A stretch of DNA of 64,000 nt from the NCBI GenBank assembly GCA_050246945.1, contig JBFWVC010000006.1, positions 198,460 to 262,459 of the forward strand, in the 5' to 3' direction. The stretch is from JAEUMD01 sp050246945. Lineage in GTDB: Bacteria > Pseudomonadota > Alphaproteobacteria > Rhizobiales > Hyphomicrobiaceae. How positions within the stretch are numbered: position 1 is the stretch's first letter; every line of letters begins with the position of its first letter. Position numbers and translations under genes: made by a program. The notes under the pieces are model-generated. The model was not told the origin of the DNA, did no database searches, and was given only the letters and a program-made list of their open reading frames with translations. Positions 25,922 through 34,389 of the stretch are shown here, piece by piece.

Positions 25922-26044
25922 TTACAGGATCAGCGGCAGCACCGTCGCGGCGATTGCGGCGAAGAAGACGCCAACGAACACCAGGGTCTCGATCAGCAGG
26001 TTGACGCAACCGTCACAGCCGAAACAGCAAGGATCCTTGCTCAT
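25922..26044 (-). CDS. 40-residue Cys-rich single-span membrane protein
   Basis: The frame reads MSKDPCCFGCDGCVN followed by one hydrophobic helix (LLIETLVFVGVFFAAIAATVL) and stops PLIL. GGAG lies about 9 bases before the ATG. Four cysteines in a CC-x2-C-x2-C arrangement at the cytoplasmic end suggest metal or redox chemistry, or acylation. It is shorter than most gene finders report. It is convergent with the TPR-like gene and upstream of a coiled-coil membrane gene on the same strand order. The family is not recognised. The combination of start site, composition and clean helix makes it a credible gene. Confidence 0.6.
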   Translation of the reverse strand: MSKDPCCFGCDGCVNLLIETLVFVGVFFAAIAATVLPLIL

Positions 26045-26425
26045 TCATCATCTCCAGTCTTGTTGATCGAAGGATTTTTTCTCGGACGAGTGCGGGTTTC
26101 TGCGAACCCTTGCTACGCACGTCACTTATTGGCGCATGAATTGCTAAATTCGGAGCGCGGGCAGAGCTTGCTCTGAGCCGTGCGGCAACGTCAAGACAAC
26201 CTGGTGCGGCGGGTTGTCATGTTCTGATCGTCGACAATGCCGGATTGTGGGGTGTTTTGCATCACTGCTGCGGGCAGATTGTCGCACCAGTAAGGAGCGC
26301 AGCCGCTTGATGCGCGACGTCGGTCGGCTGCGTGCGTTGGCCAGATGCCCTGATCCAACAGCTGCACGACAAGTTGCATATCGACGCGAAGGATTGGCGA
26401 CGCTGCTTTGCTTCGCCGCGGTTAA
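26045..26425. other. Intergenic region, nothing recognised
   Basis: About 380 bases between the 40-residue protein and the coiled-coil membrane protein. It should contain the promoter of the small gene. I see no convincing coding frame, RNA gene or repeat. Confidence 0.35.
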
Positions 26426-26941
26426 TCACCAAGGCATGAAGCTGTTCATGAAGTTCATCGGCCGCTGAATAGAGTTGTTCATCGTCGCCATGTTCCAGCG
26501 CATCATGTCGGTATGGGCGGTCATCGCAGTCACCGACTGATTCATGTGAGCGATGTTCTGGTCCATGGTCGTCAGGACCTTCATCTGCTCGGACATCACC
26601 TTGGTGTCCGAGGACATGGTGGCGACGCGCTGTTGCATGGCATCTATGTTGCGCGACATCTGCGCGATGTTGGCGGTCAATGATTCCATGGACTGCGTCA
26701 GCTTGTCCATGTGCACGCCCATCTGGGGTTGCAACCGCTCGGCCATGATGCGCATGTTCTCGGAGACCGAGTAGATCTTGTAGAAACCGAAGACGGCCAG
26801 CAGCGTGAACAAGACCATCGCGGGATAGGCGACCATTTCCCAGCGCCGGGCGCTCTTCTCGAAAGCAACGGCAAGTCGCTCAATCGAATCGGTTTCGCGC
26901 GTGCTGGCAATACGCAACGGCGTTGGCTGCGAGTTGCTCAT
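26426..26941 (-). CDS. Met-rich coiled-coil membrane protein
   Basis: 171 residues. One membrane segment (about 39-57, AYPAMVLFTLLAVFGFYKIY) follows a charged cytoplasmic start; the rest is a long periplasmic helix rich in Met, Gln, Asn and Thr with heptad spacing (QMSRNIDAMQQRVATMSSD, MNQSVTAMTAHTDMMRWNM). The ATG at 26941 has GGGAGG at the right distance; an upstream in-frame start would add 64 unlikely residues. More than 20 methionines is striking and could bind copper, or simply pack a coiled coil. The family is not recognised. Confidence 0.7.
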   Translation of the reverse strand: MSNSQPTPLRIASTRETDSIERLAVAFEKSARRWEMVAYPAMVLFTLLAVFGFYKIYSVSENMRIMAERLQPQMGVHMDKLTQSMESLTANIAQMSRNIDAMQQRVATMSSDTKVMSEQMKVLTTMDQNIAHMNQSVTAMTAHTDMMRWNMATMNNSIQRPMNFMNSFMPW

Positions 26942-27094
26942 TGGAACCTCCCAGGTATTCCGTGGCTCCCTCAGGCTATTGCAACGTGTCCACGAGACCT
27001 TCTTGGTGTCTCTTGCGATACGCAAACCAGGCAGGTGCCACGCGAGCAGAGGCTGTCGCATGCCGCGAGCCTCAATCACGTTCGATGAACATAA

Positions 27095-27111
27095 TACGCA
27101 ATTATCGCGTA
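27095..27111. promoter_or_regulatory. Inverted repeat upstream of the coiled-coil membrane gene
   Basis: TACGC-AATTATC-GCGTA is a small inverted repeat about 155 bases upstream of the ATG at 26941, within an AT-richer stretch. It could be an operator, but the arms are only five bases. Confidence 0.25.
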
Positions 27112-27261
27112 GTGCATAAAGACAAACTGGCACAGTGAATAGGCTACTGCGAACGCCAGACTCTTATCGCATCCTGCTCGCGCGCGCTGCCGGCAAAATC
27201 AAAAATTCAAAGAACAGCAATATGCTGCAGTGCACCAGAAAGTGAGCCGCCTGCCGGCGCC

Positions 27262-28704
27262 TTATGGGGTAATGCCGCCTGCCGGCGGCGGGGGCTGATC
27301 GGGATCAGGCTCGGATATTTCGCGCGCCGCAATCGCCGCGGAGCCGTCGCGATTGTACAAGTCATGGCGGAAGTTCACTTCGCCGCTCGGCTCGGCCCAT
27401 GCGGTGATGTAGGCAAATATCACCGGAACCGGCCGCGACAGTTGCAGATCGACAGCCTGGCCCGCATCCAGGACCGCGCGCACTCGGCCCGGCTGCTCCC
27501 AGCCCGGCTCGTATTGGGCGATCCACTCGGCCAGGTCGAATACGCCTTGCACGCGGACACATCCGGCGCTGAATGCCCGGCCCGCCTGGCCGAAAAGATT
27601 CTTCATTGGTGTATCGTGCATGTAGACACCGTGCTCGTTCGACATGTCGAGGCGCACGAGACCCAGGGCGTTGCGATCGCCGGGATCCTGCTTGAAGCGG
27701 ATGCGAGACGTATCGATCTTGCTCCAGTCGATCTGAGACTGCTGGATCTCAGGTCCGTCGTAGCTGCCGTCGTAGATGCGGATACCTTCCTCGCCCAAGT
27801 ACTGGGGCTCGCGCTGCACGCGCGGAATGAGATCGAGCGTGGCGACGCTGGTGGGTACACGCCAATAGGGAAAGAAGTTGATTGCCCTGATCTGGCCCTT
27901 CAACTCTGGCGTCTCGCGTCCTTCACGCCCGACAATCACGCGATGGCGCTGCTTGACCTCGTAACTCTCGACGGCCTCGAGCTGGAAAGCGGGCACATTG
28001 ACGAGCACATAGCGATTCTCGACGCGCGGCTGCATCAGATCGACGATGCGGCGGCGATTGAGGATAAGCTGGTCCAGACGCGACTTGGCCGAAACGTTGA
28101 AAGCTGCCAGCGTGGCTCGATCGATGCGTCCAGTGATGCGCAGACCGTTGCGGCGCTGATAGGCGCGAACCGCACGCTCGACACTGTCATCGAGGCTCAG
28201 CGATTCGAAATATGACTGCGACTGGCCAAGGTCGCCGGTAGCACGCAGGCGGGCCTTGATCGCGGGAATGCGGTCGTCGTCATCACCGGGGCGGATGGTG
28301 CGGCCTTTGGGGATCGTGTTCCAGCCGCCGCGCTGTACGATGCGCTCATATCTTTCAATGGCCTTGTCGATCGCCGCCAACGTCACATCGCTCAGCCACG
28401 GCGTTGCGTTGGCGCGTAGATCCTCGAATCCGTCGGCCCGCTGCTCTTCAGTACGACGAACTGCCGGCCGCACCCGCTCGCGCCGCTCGGAATACGACGG
28501 CGAGCCGAATCCCGGAATCTGCTCCCACCAGTCCTGCGCACAGGCAGCCGGCGAAGCGGTGACTAGAGAAGCAATTATCGTCGCCGCAAAGACCGCCAAC
28601 CCAGCCCCAACCGAGCCCGCCCCGCAAAGACGGCTCAACCCTTCGTGCATTCGCAGCATCCCCGAGAATCCTGTCGCCTGATCAGACTGATCGATTAGCC
28701 GCAT
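27262..28704 (-). CDS. L,D-transpeptidase (YkuD domain) with peptidoglycan-binding domain
   Basis: 480 residues of the YcbB/LdtD-like type. Order: signal peptide (core AGLAVFAATIIASLVTASPAACA), helical region, peptidoglycan-binding-like segment (SVERAVRAYQRRNGLRITGRIDRATLAAFN), then a YkuD catalytic domain with HGVYMHDTP and the active cysteine in FSAGCVRV near 380. It forms 3-3 cross-links or attaches proteins to peptidoglycan in the periplasm. The ATG at 28704 gives a long N-region; an ATG at 28659 (MLRMHEG) would give a more usual signal peptide and is a fair alternative. A second, shorter homologue lies at 38532-39833. Confidence 0.9.
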   Translation of the reverse strand: MRLIDQSDQATGFSGMLRMHEGLSRLCGAGSVGAGLAVFAATIIASLVTASPAACAQDWWEQIPGFGSPSYSERRERVRPAVRRTEEQRADGFEDLRANATPWLSDVTLAAIDKAIERYERIVQRGGWNTIPKGRTIRPGDDDDRIPAIKARLRATGDLGQSQSYFESLSLDDSVERAVRAYQRRNGLRITGRIDRATLAAFNVSAKSRLDQLILNRRRIVDLMQPRVENRYVLVNVPAFQLEAVESYEVKQRHRVIVGREGRETPELKGQIRAINFFPYWRVPTSVATLDLIPRVQREPQYLGEEGIRIYDGSYDGPEIQQSQIDWSKIDTSRIRFKQDPGDRNALGLVRLDMSNEHGVYMHDTPMKNLFGQAGRAFSAGCVRVQGVFDLAEWIAQYEPGWEQPGRVRAVLDAGQAVDLQLSRPVPVIFAYITAWAEPSGEVNFRHDLYNRDGSAAIAAREISEPDPDQPPPPAGGITP

Positions 28705-29147
28705 CCGCGACGTCTAATTTGCCCTGCCATTCGGCCGGCCCCTATCCAGGACGCCGATCTCGCCTTACCTGTGCGGCGGGGCTGCCTTCAGCACAACTGC
28801 CGCAAAGGTCGCATGTAGCGCAGCGAAGCGCCGCGAACATGTATGACGTCCAGTCGTCAAACCGTCATCGGCCCGATTTCGTCCTGTTTGCCATGACTCT
28901 GGCAACTTTGCGATTGAGCAATCACGATAACTCTTTAGGCCCAACGGATATGGCCAAAGAAAGACACATCTGGGCTCTGGATGACAGCCACAACTGGTCA
29001 ATTACTTGTGCATGTTGCAGCGAAGCAGCACTGCTGTTGCCCACAACGCTCAGTACGGCAATACAGTGTACGCATTACGCAGCGGCGACCCCGTCCGCCA
29101 GTGGACCCACCGCCTTCAGTTCCTTCCGCCATTTGCGCGCAGGACCG
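28705..29147. other. Intergenic region, nothing recognised
   Basis: About 440 bases upstream of the L,D-transpeptidase and downstream of thiL. Likely holds the transpeptidase promoter. No supported coding frame, RNA gene or repeat was seen. Confidence 0.35.
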
Positions 29148-30149
29148 TCAAAAGTGGTCCCAGCCTTCAGCTGCAATCGGCAGCGGTTTGCCGCAGGCAT
29201 CGCGCCAAGTCACGCCGGGACCCTGTGTGACCACGCCCAGTTGCGTCACCAGCACTCCGCATTTGTCTGCCGCAACCTGCAGCTCGGTCCACCGATCCGC
29301 GGGAACAGTAAAGAGAACTTCGTAATCCTCGCCGCTGGCGATAAGACCTGCACGCCGCGCAGCGCGGCGCTCGCACATGATGCGAGCGGCATTCGAGATC
29401 GGTACGGCTTCCAGTGTCACATCCGCACCTGCACCTGAAGCTGCAACGAGCCGTCCCAAGTCCTTGGCGAGACCGTCGGATACGTCCATGGCTGCAGTTG
29501 CGTACTCGCGCACCAGCGCGGCAACCGCAATATTCGGCACAGGCCGGTCGTAACGGGCGATAAGCGCAGCGGAATGCTGTTCTGTGAGGCCGGCGGACGG
29601 CGCGCGTGCAGGGTCCTGCCGGAGCGCGAGACCGAGACCGGCGTCGCCTATCGTGCCCGTTACCGCAACGAGATCACCGACGCGCGCCGTATTCCTTCGC
29701 ACGGCGGATCCTGACGGGAGGACACCGATGGCGGTTATGGTCAGGGTGAGCAAGCCCGGGGTCCGGTCGGTATCGCCGCCGATGAGACGGCAGCCGAATT
29801 CGCGCTGTGCGTCCGCAAGACCGGCGGCGAGACGCGACATGAACGCGCGAGTCGGCGGCTCGGGCAGTGCCAGCGTAAGCAGATAGCGCTCGGGCAATGC
29901 GCCCTTTGCGATCAGATCGGATACGTTGACGGCCAGCGCCTTGAAGGCAGGCACATCACCGGGAAAGAAATGTACGCCTTCGATTAGACTGTCGGTCGTG
30001 ATGACAAGATCGGTTCCGGGCTTGGGGAAGAGCAAGGCGCAATCGTCAGAAAGGCCGGCTGCGCCTTCGTCACCCTCGGTCAAAGGGGCGAAGAACTCGC
30101 CGATGATCGCGGCCTCGCCTTCGATGCGTTCATCGGCACTCGTGTTCAC
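29148..30149 (-). CDS. thiL: Thiamine-monophosphate kinase
   Basis: 333 residues. It phosphorylates thiamine monophosphate with ATP to thiamine diphosphate, the last step of thiamine cofactor synthesis. AIR-synthase-type fold with GLSDDCALL near the start, DSLIEGVHFF, VNVSDLIAKGA, GGDTDRT and AMDVSDGLAKDLGRL, and GEDYEVLFTV near the end, all in the family order. The GTG start at 30149 has AGGAG seven bases upstream. It is the distal gene of the rib-nusB block but is separated from nusB by a 100-bp repeat. Confidence 0.95.
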   Translation of the reverse strand: MNTSADERIEGEAAIIGEFFAPLTEGDEGAAGLSDDCALLFPKPGTDLVITTDSLIEGVHFFPGDVPAFKALAVNVSDLIAKGALPERYLLTLALPEPPTRAFMSRLAAGLADAQREFGCRLIGGDTDRTPGLLTLTITAIGVLPSGSAVRRNTARVGDLVAVTGTIGDAGLGLALRQDPARAPSAGLTEQHSAALIARYDRPVPNIAVAALVREYATAAMDVSDGLAKDLGRLVAASGAGADVTLEAVPISNAARIMCERRAARRAGLIASGEDYEVLFTVPADRWTELQVAADKCGVLVTQLGVVTQGPGVTWRDACGKPLPIAAEGWDHF

Positions 30150-30177
30150 TGCGCGCTCCTTCGATAGAGCGATGCGA

Positions 30178-30280
30178 GAGCATGTTTAGCTGAAGTGTGC
30201 TGCGGTTCAGCGTGAGAAACATGTTCAATCCAAGGAGCTAGATCGCGTTCATGATTCCATGAAACATGAATGCGATCTAA
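30178..30280 (-). repeat. Composite dispersed repeat, copy 3, between nusB and thiL
   Basis: Reverse orientation to copies 1 and 2: hairpin half first (GAGCATGTTTAGCTGAAGTG ... GTTCAGCGTGAGAAACATG), then the palindromic half GATCGCGTTCATG-ATTC-CATGAAACATGAATGCGATC. It fills nearly the whole gap between the nusB stop and the thiL start. Confidence 0.85.
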
Positions 30281-30784
30281 TCAGCCTTCCGCGGCGTCAG
30301 CAGGTCGGGTCTCGAACTCCTTCGGGCGCAAGCGCCGGGCCAAACGGTCGAGCACTCCATTCACAACTTTTGGCTCGTCGCCATCGAAGAAGGCGTGAGC
30401 CACCTCGATATATTCGTTGATGGCGACACGCGCGGGGACGTCGCGGCGCTCCATGAGCTCGAAGACGCCTCCACGCAGGATGGCGCGCAGAATGGAATCG
30501 ACACGCACCAGACGCCAGCCAGCGGCCAGCTGCTCTTCGATCGCGGGATCGATGTCGCGCTGGCGACGCACGACGCCGCGCAGAATGTCGGCAAAGAATT
30601 GCGTATCCGTCTCGCCAGCTCCGGCAGCCTGCTCGGTAGCCGCAAAGCGCAGTGTTTCGAACTCACGGATAACATCGTTCAAGTCCGTGCCGGCCATGTC
30701 CATCTGGTAGAGCGCCTGCACGGCCGCAACGCGCGCCAGCGATCGCGCGCCCCGACCTGCCCCGCCTTTCGCCCGCGTGTTCAT
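30281..30784 (-). CDS. nusB: Transcription antitermination factor NusB
   Basis: 167 residues, all-helical NusB. It binds boxA RNA with NusE/S10 during rRNA antitermination. It starts with a basic arm (MNTRAKGGAGRGARSLARVAAVQALYQMDM) and has ILRAILRGGVFELM and VPARVAINEYIEVAHAFFDGDEPKVVNGVLDRLAR, the family core. The ATG at 30784 overlaps the ribH stop by ATGA, which decides the start and implies translational coupling. The ribH-nusB pair is a very common bacterial arrangement. Confidence 0.95.
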   Translation of the reverse strand: MNTRAKGGAGRGARSLARVAAVQALYQMDMAGTDLNDVIREFETLRFAATEQAAGAGETDTQFFADILRGVVRRQRDIDPAIEEQLAAGWRLVRVDSILRAILRGGVFELMERRDVPARVAINEYIEVAHAFFDGDEPKVVNGVLDRLARRLRPKEFETRPADAAEG

Positions 30785-31296
30785 TGCTCCTCGCCCTGGA
30801 ACCGGCGCGCCGCATCGATCAGTGCAAAGCATGCGCGCGCCGCATCGCCGCCTTTGCCATCGCGACCGCCTTGTGCGCGGGCCAGCGCCTGCGCCTCGGT
30901 ATCGACTGTCAATATGGCATTGCCAACCGGAATGGCCTGGCCGATCGCCACCTCCATCAGCCAGTGATTGGCGTTGTTGACGACGATATCATAATGCGAG
31001 GTCTCGCCACGAATTACACAGCCCAGCGCAACCACGCCGTCGTAATCCGCCATGCCTTCGTCGAAGCGTCCGGCAGCGACGGCAGCCACCAGAACTTGCG
31101 GAATCTCCAGCGCACCTGGAACGACTATGCGATCATGGCTCGCGCCCTGCGCCTCGATCTCGGCGATCGCCCCGGCTGCCAATTCGTCGGCGATGCTCTC
31201 GTAGAAGCGCGCCTCGATGACGAGGATACGGCAGCCTTGAAAGCGATTGTCGCCGCCCGCACGGGCCGCGCCCGATTTTGATTTCACCTGCACCAT
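30781..31296 (-). CDS. ribH: 6,7-dimethyl-8-ribityllumazine synthase
   Basis: 171 residues. It condenses 5-amino-6-ribitylaminouracil with dihydroxybutanone phosphate to lumazine, the penultimate step to riboflavin. Family motifs: VIEARFYESIADEL, VPGALEIPQ, GCVIRGETSHYDIV with the catalytic His, and NAILTVDTEAQA. It overlaps nusB by four bases and sits 6 bases after ribBA, in an operon with ribD, ribE and ribBA. Confidence 0.96.
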   Translation of the reverse strand: MVQVKSKSGAARAGGDNRFQGCRILVIEARFYESIADELAAGAIAEIEAQGASHDRIVVPGALEIPQVLVAAVAAGRFDEGMADYDGVVALGCVIRGETSHYDIVVNNANHWLMEVAIGQAIPVGNAILTVDTEAQALARAQGGRDGKGGDAARACFALIDAARRFQGEEQ

Positions 31297-31302
31297 CCTG
31301 GA

Positions 31303-32520
31303 TCACCCAATCTTGCGCGTACCTACGATCTTCAGGCCGAACGCTTCGAGGCCCACGTACTTGTGGTCAGGCGAGTTCGTCAGCAAGATCATGTCGGAGA
31401 CGCCCAGGTCGCGCAGGATCTGGGAACCGAACCCAATCTCCACCTGCGGGCGGTCGCCGCGCGCATTCTGGGTGCGGCGGGGATTGTCGTGGATGCGTTC
31501 CGAAAGGAACTTCGGATCGAGATCACGAAGTACAACGACGATGCCGCGTCCTTCCTCATCGATCGCGCGCATCGCCTTTTCGATGAGGCCGGAGCTCGAC
31601 GCGAAGCCGATTCCGACGAGATCGATCATTGGATCGACGGCATGCACGCGCACCAGCACGGGATCGCCGCTGCCGACATCGCCCTTGATAAGCGCCATGT
31701 GCTCGCCGGGCTCCACCGTCGTCTCGTAGACGCACATGTCGAACTCACCGCCGAAATTGGACTTCACCGGCTTGCACGCGATGCGGCGGACAATGGTATC
31801 GTTCTTCAAACGGTAGGATATCAGGTCCTCTATCGAACCGATCTTGAGGCCGTGCTTTTTCGCGAACGGAACGAGGTCGGGCATGCGTGCCATCGTGCCG
31901 TCGTCGTTCATGATCTCGCAGATGACGGCGGCGGGCGAAAGGCCGGCCATACGCGCGAGATCGACACTCGCTTCTGTGTGTCCGGCACGGATCAGCACAC
32001 CGCCGTCGCGGGCGACGAGAGGAAATACGTGGCCGGGCGAGACGATGTCATCGGCGGACTTTTCCGGGTCGATGGCGGTGGCGATCGTGCGGGCGCGATC
32101 GTGTGCAGAGATGCCCGTGGAAATGCCTTCCTTGGCTTCGATCGACACGGTGAAGGCCGTGCGATTGCGCGAAGCGTTGTGCTGCACCATCGCTTCGAGT
32201 TTCAGCTCGTTGGCGCGGCGATGCGTCAGCGCGAGGCAAACCAGGCCGCGACCGTGCTTGGCCATGAAATTAATCGCGTCCGGGGTGGCCATCTGCGCGG
32301 GAATGATGAGGTCGCCCTCGTTCTCGCGGTCGGCCGCGTCGACCAGGATCACCATGCGCCCGTTGCGCAATTCCTCGATGATCTCGTTGGTGCTGGCGAG
32401 ATCGCCGCCGCCGGTGCGCTGCGTGGTTGTCTCGGCGCGCGAGGACGCGGACGCCTTCTTCGACGCCGGTTTGCCTGCCGCCGGCTTCTTCACTCCGCGC
32501 TTTGACCGCGCTTCACTCAC
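31303..32520 (-). CDS. ribBA: RibBA-like 3,4-dihydroxy-2-butanone-4-phosphate synthase / GTP cyclohydrolase II-like
   Basis: 405 residues. An Ala/Lys-rich tail (about 45 residues) precedes a RibB domain (MVILVDAADRENEGDLIIPAQ, HNASRNRTAFTVSIEAKEGISTGISAHDR, GHTEASVDLARMAGL) and a C-terminal RibA-like domain. In the second half I do not see the GTP cyclohydrolase II zinc cysteines expected near LR.ECLTGD, and the region instead reads GEHMALIKGDVGSGDPVLVRVHAVDP. So the RibA part may be degenerate, as in some other alphaproteobacteria where a separate RibA supplies the activity. The GTG at 32520 overlaps the ribE stop as GTGA. Biosynthetic role: the four-carbon unit of riboflavin. Confidence 0.9.
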   Translation of the reverse strand: MSEARSKRGVKKPAAGKPASKKASASSRAETTTQRTGGGDLASTNEIIEELRNGRMVILVDAADRENEGDLIIPAQMATPDAINFMAKHGRGLVCLALTHRRANELKLEAMVQHNASRNRTAFTVSIEAKEGISTGISAHDRARTIATAIDPEKSADDIVSPGHVFPLVARDGGVLIRAGHTEASVDLARMAGLSPAAVICEIMNDDGTMARMPDLVPFAKKHGLKIGSIEDLISYRLKNDTIVRRIACKPVKSNFGGEFDMCVYETTVEPGEHMALIKGDVGSGDPVLVRVHAVDPMIDLVGIGFASSSGLIEKAMRAIDEEGRGIVVVLRDLDPKFLSERIHDNPRRTQNARGDRPQVEIGFGSQILRDLGVSDMILLTNSPDHKYVGLEAFGLKIVGTRKIG

Positions 32521-33116
32521 GGGCGGAACTCCATCAGGCGCGCCACGTAGCGCGCAAACACATCGACCTCGAGGTTGACCTCGTCGCCGGGCTTTTTGCG
32601 CCCCCACGTCGTCGCGGTCAAGGTGTGGGGGATGAGGTTCACTCCAAACCGCGTTCCGGCGACCTCGTTTACGGTCAGCGACGTTCCGTCGAGCGCCACC
32701 GAACCCTTGGGCGCAATGTACATCGCCAGATGCTCGGGCGCCTCGAACAGGAACCTGCGGCACTCTCCGTCGTCGTTCACATCGACGACCAGCGCCCGCC
32801 CATCGACATGGCCCGTGACGATATGTCCGCCGAGTTCGTCGCCGGTTTTCAAAGGGCGTTCCAGATTGACGGCCCGGCCCGGCTGCCAAGTATCGAGCGT
32901 GGTCTTCGACAACGTTTCGTTCGACACGTCGACGGTGAATCGGCTGCCAGCACCCAGGGCCGATTGCGCAATGGTGGTGGCGGTGAGGCACACGCCGTCG
33001 CAAGCGATCGAAGCGCCCAGCGCGATGGTGGCGGGATCATATCCGCACTCGATCGTGAAGGCGCCGCCCTCGCGGGCGATCACCTCGCCGACATCGGTGA
33101 TGAGACCTGTGAACAT
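32517..33116 (-). CDS. ribE: Riboflavin synthase, alpha subunit
   Basis: 199 residues: two lumazine-binding repeats. The first starts MFTGLITDVGEV and contains SIACDGVCLTAT and VNLERPLKTGDELGGHIVTGHVDG. The second contains KGSVALDGTSLTVNEV and IPHTLTATTW. It dismutates two lumazines to riboflavin. The ATG at 33116 was chosen because the family begins at MFTG. It lies 19 bases after ribD and overlaps ribBA by four bases. Confidence 0.96.
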   Translation of the reverse strand: MFTGLITDVGEVIAREGGAFTIECGYDPATIALGASIACDGVCLTATTIAQSALGAGSRFTVDVSNETLSKTTLDTWQPGRAVNLERPLKTGDELGGHIVTGHVDGRALVVDVNDDGECRRFLFEAPEHLAMYIAPKGSVALDGTSLTVNEVAGTRFGVNLIPHTLTATTWGRKKPGDEVNLEVDVFARYVARLMEFRP

Positions 33117-33135
33117 GGCGCGACTTTCCTCAAGA

Positions 33136-34383
33136 CTAGCCGGAAGACTGCCCGGCAGGCGGCATAAAAGTGATGTGCCCCAACGGCCGACGGAAGACCA
33201 GCATGTCGTCGCTGCCGAGGTGGCGGCGCGCATGCGGGAGGAGGCCCGTCAGTCCGGCTTCACGCTCCAGTTCGGCGGCGGCATCGGCTTCGCCGACCGA
33301 ACTGAGCGCTCCATCGCCCGCTGCATCGCGCGCCCGAAAGAGGATCACCTCGTCGAACAGGCCGTGACGGGCAAAAGCACGCCAAACGGACGGGCCGCCC
33401 TCGACCAGCAGGCGCGTTACGCCAATTTCGGCGAGGCGTTCCAGCAGCGACGGAAGCCAGATGCGGCTTCCGACTGCGCGGACCTGATGAACCACGACAC
33501 CACAGTCTGAGAGGCGGGCGACGGCCTCGGAGCTGGCCGCCGCACCTTTGGCGGTCGTCACCAGGTGGACTGGGACGGCGGATGCGGTTCGGACCATCCT
33601 GCTCCCGTCGATGCCCACGAGATTGGCGGCGAGTACGATGCGGACGGGAGAGCGGCGGGCGAGACCGGGAAGGCGGCAGGTAAGGTCGGGATCGTCGTCC
33701 CTCAGAGTGCCGTGTCCGATCAAAATCGCGTCCGCTTCGGCTCGCAGCAGGTGTCCGACGCCGCGTGCCAGCGGACCCGTGACGAACACGGGCGCGTGTC
33801 CGGTGCCGCGCGGCACGCGACCTTCGACATTCAGTGCCACCTTGAGCTGCACGAACGGACGGCGCTCCGTCACGCGGACGATGTGCCCGCGCGTCAGCCA
33901 GTGAGCCTCCTGCGCGCGCACGCCGCGCGTTACGTCGATGCCCGCCTTGCGCAGCTGTTCGAGACCGCGCCCGCCGACGCGCGGGTCGGGATCGGTCAAG
34001 GCGACGACGACGCGGGCGAGACCGGCGTCGATCACTGCACCCGAGCATGGCGGCGTTCGCCCGTGGTGCGAGCAGGGCTCCAGCGTCACGTACATTGTTT
34101 TGCCGCGGGCGCGTTCTCTGGCGTCGGCGATTGCAAGCGGCTCAGCGTGAGGGCGGCCCGACGGCGCGGTGACAGCGCGCGAGATGACCTCTCCCGATAC
34201 CTCGTCAGCGATTACCGCGCCAACGGACGGATTGGGAGATGTCGTGCCAAGCCCACGCCGCGCCATGCGCAGTGCTATTCCCATCATGTGATGGTCAAAC
34301 GCACGCTGCCCAGGCGGGCGGGCATCGCCCGGCGCCATTTGGCGCGGAGGCTGTCGGGAACCAGGTAGGGCGGACGCTGACAT
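33136..34383 (-). CDS. ribD: Bifunctional diaminohydroxyphosphoribosylaminopyrimidine deaminase / 5-amino-6-(5-phosphoribosylamino)uracil reductase
   Basis: 415 residues. Deaminase first: GTTSPNPSVGAVI, the zinc ligands in HAEPLAI and PCSHHGRTPPC; then the reductase: FVQLKVALNVEGRV, DAILIGHGTLRDDDP, LLVEGGPSVWRAF. It performs steps two and three of riboflavin synthesis. An unusual Pro/Arg-rich N-terminal stretch of about 28 residues precedes the domain. It starts 6 bases after the nrdR stop, so both likely share a transcript. Confidence 0.94.
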   Translation of the reverse strand: MSASALPGSRQPPRQMAPGDARPPGQRAFDHHMMGIALRMARRGLGTTSPNPSVGAVIADEVSGEVISRAVTAPSGRPHAEPLAIADARERARGKTMYVTLEPCSHHGRTPPCSGAVIDAGLARVVVALTDPDPRVGGRGLEQLRKAGIDVTRGVRAQEAHWLTRGHIVRVTERRPFVQLKVALNVEGRVPRGTGHAPVFVTGPLARGVGHLLRAEADAILIGHGTLRDDDPDLTCRLPGLARRSPVRIVLAANLVGIDGSRMVRTASAVPVHLVTTAKGAAASSEAVARLSDCGVVVHQVRAVGSRIWLPSLLERLAEIGVTRLLVEGGPSVWRAFARHGLFDEVILFRARDAAGDGALSSVGEADAAAELEREAGLTGLLPHARRHLGSDDMLVFRRPLGHITFMPPAGQSSG

Positions 34384-34389
34384 GCGCGA

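Noticed and set aside
28719..29438. 239-codon plus-strand frame upstream of and inside thiL
   Set aside because: Half of it is antisense to thiL and the rest lacks any motif or ribosome site.
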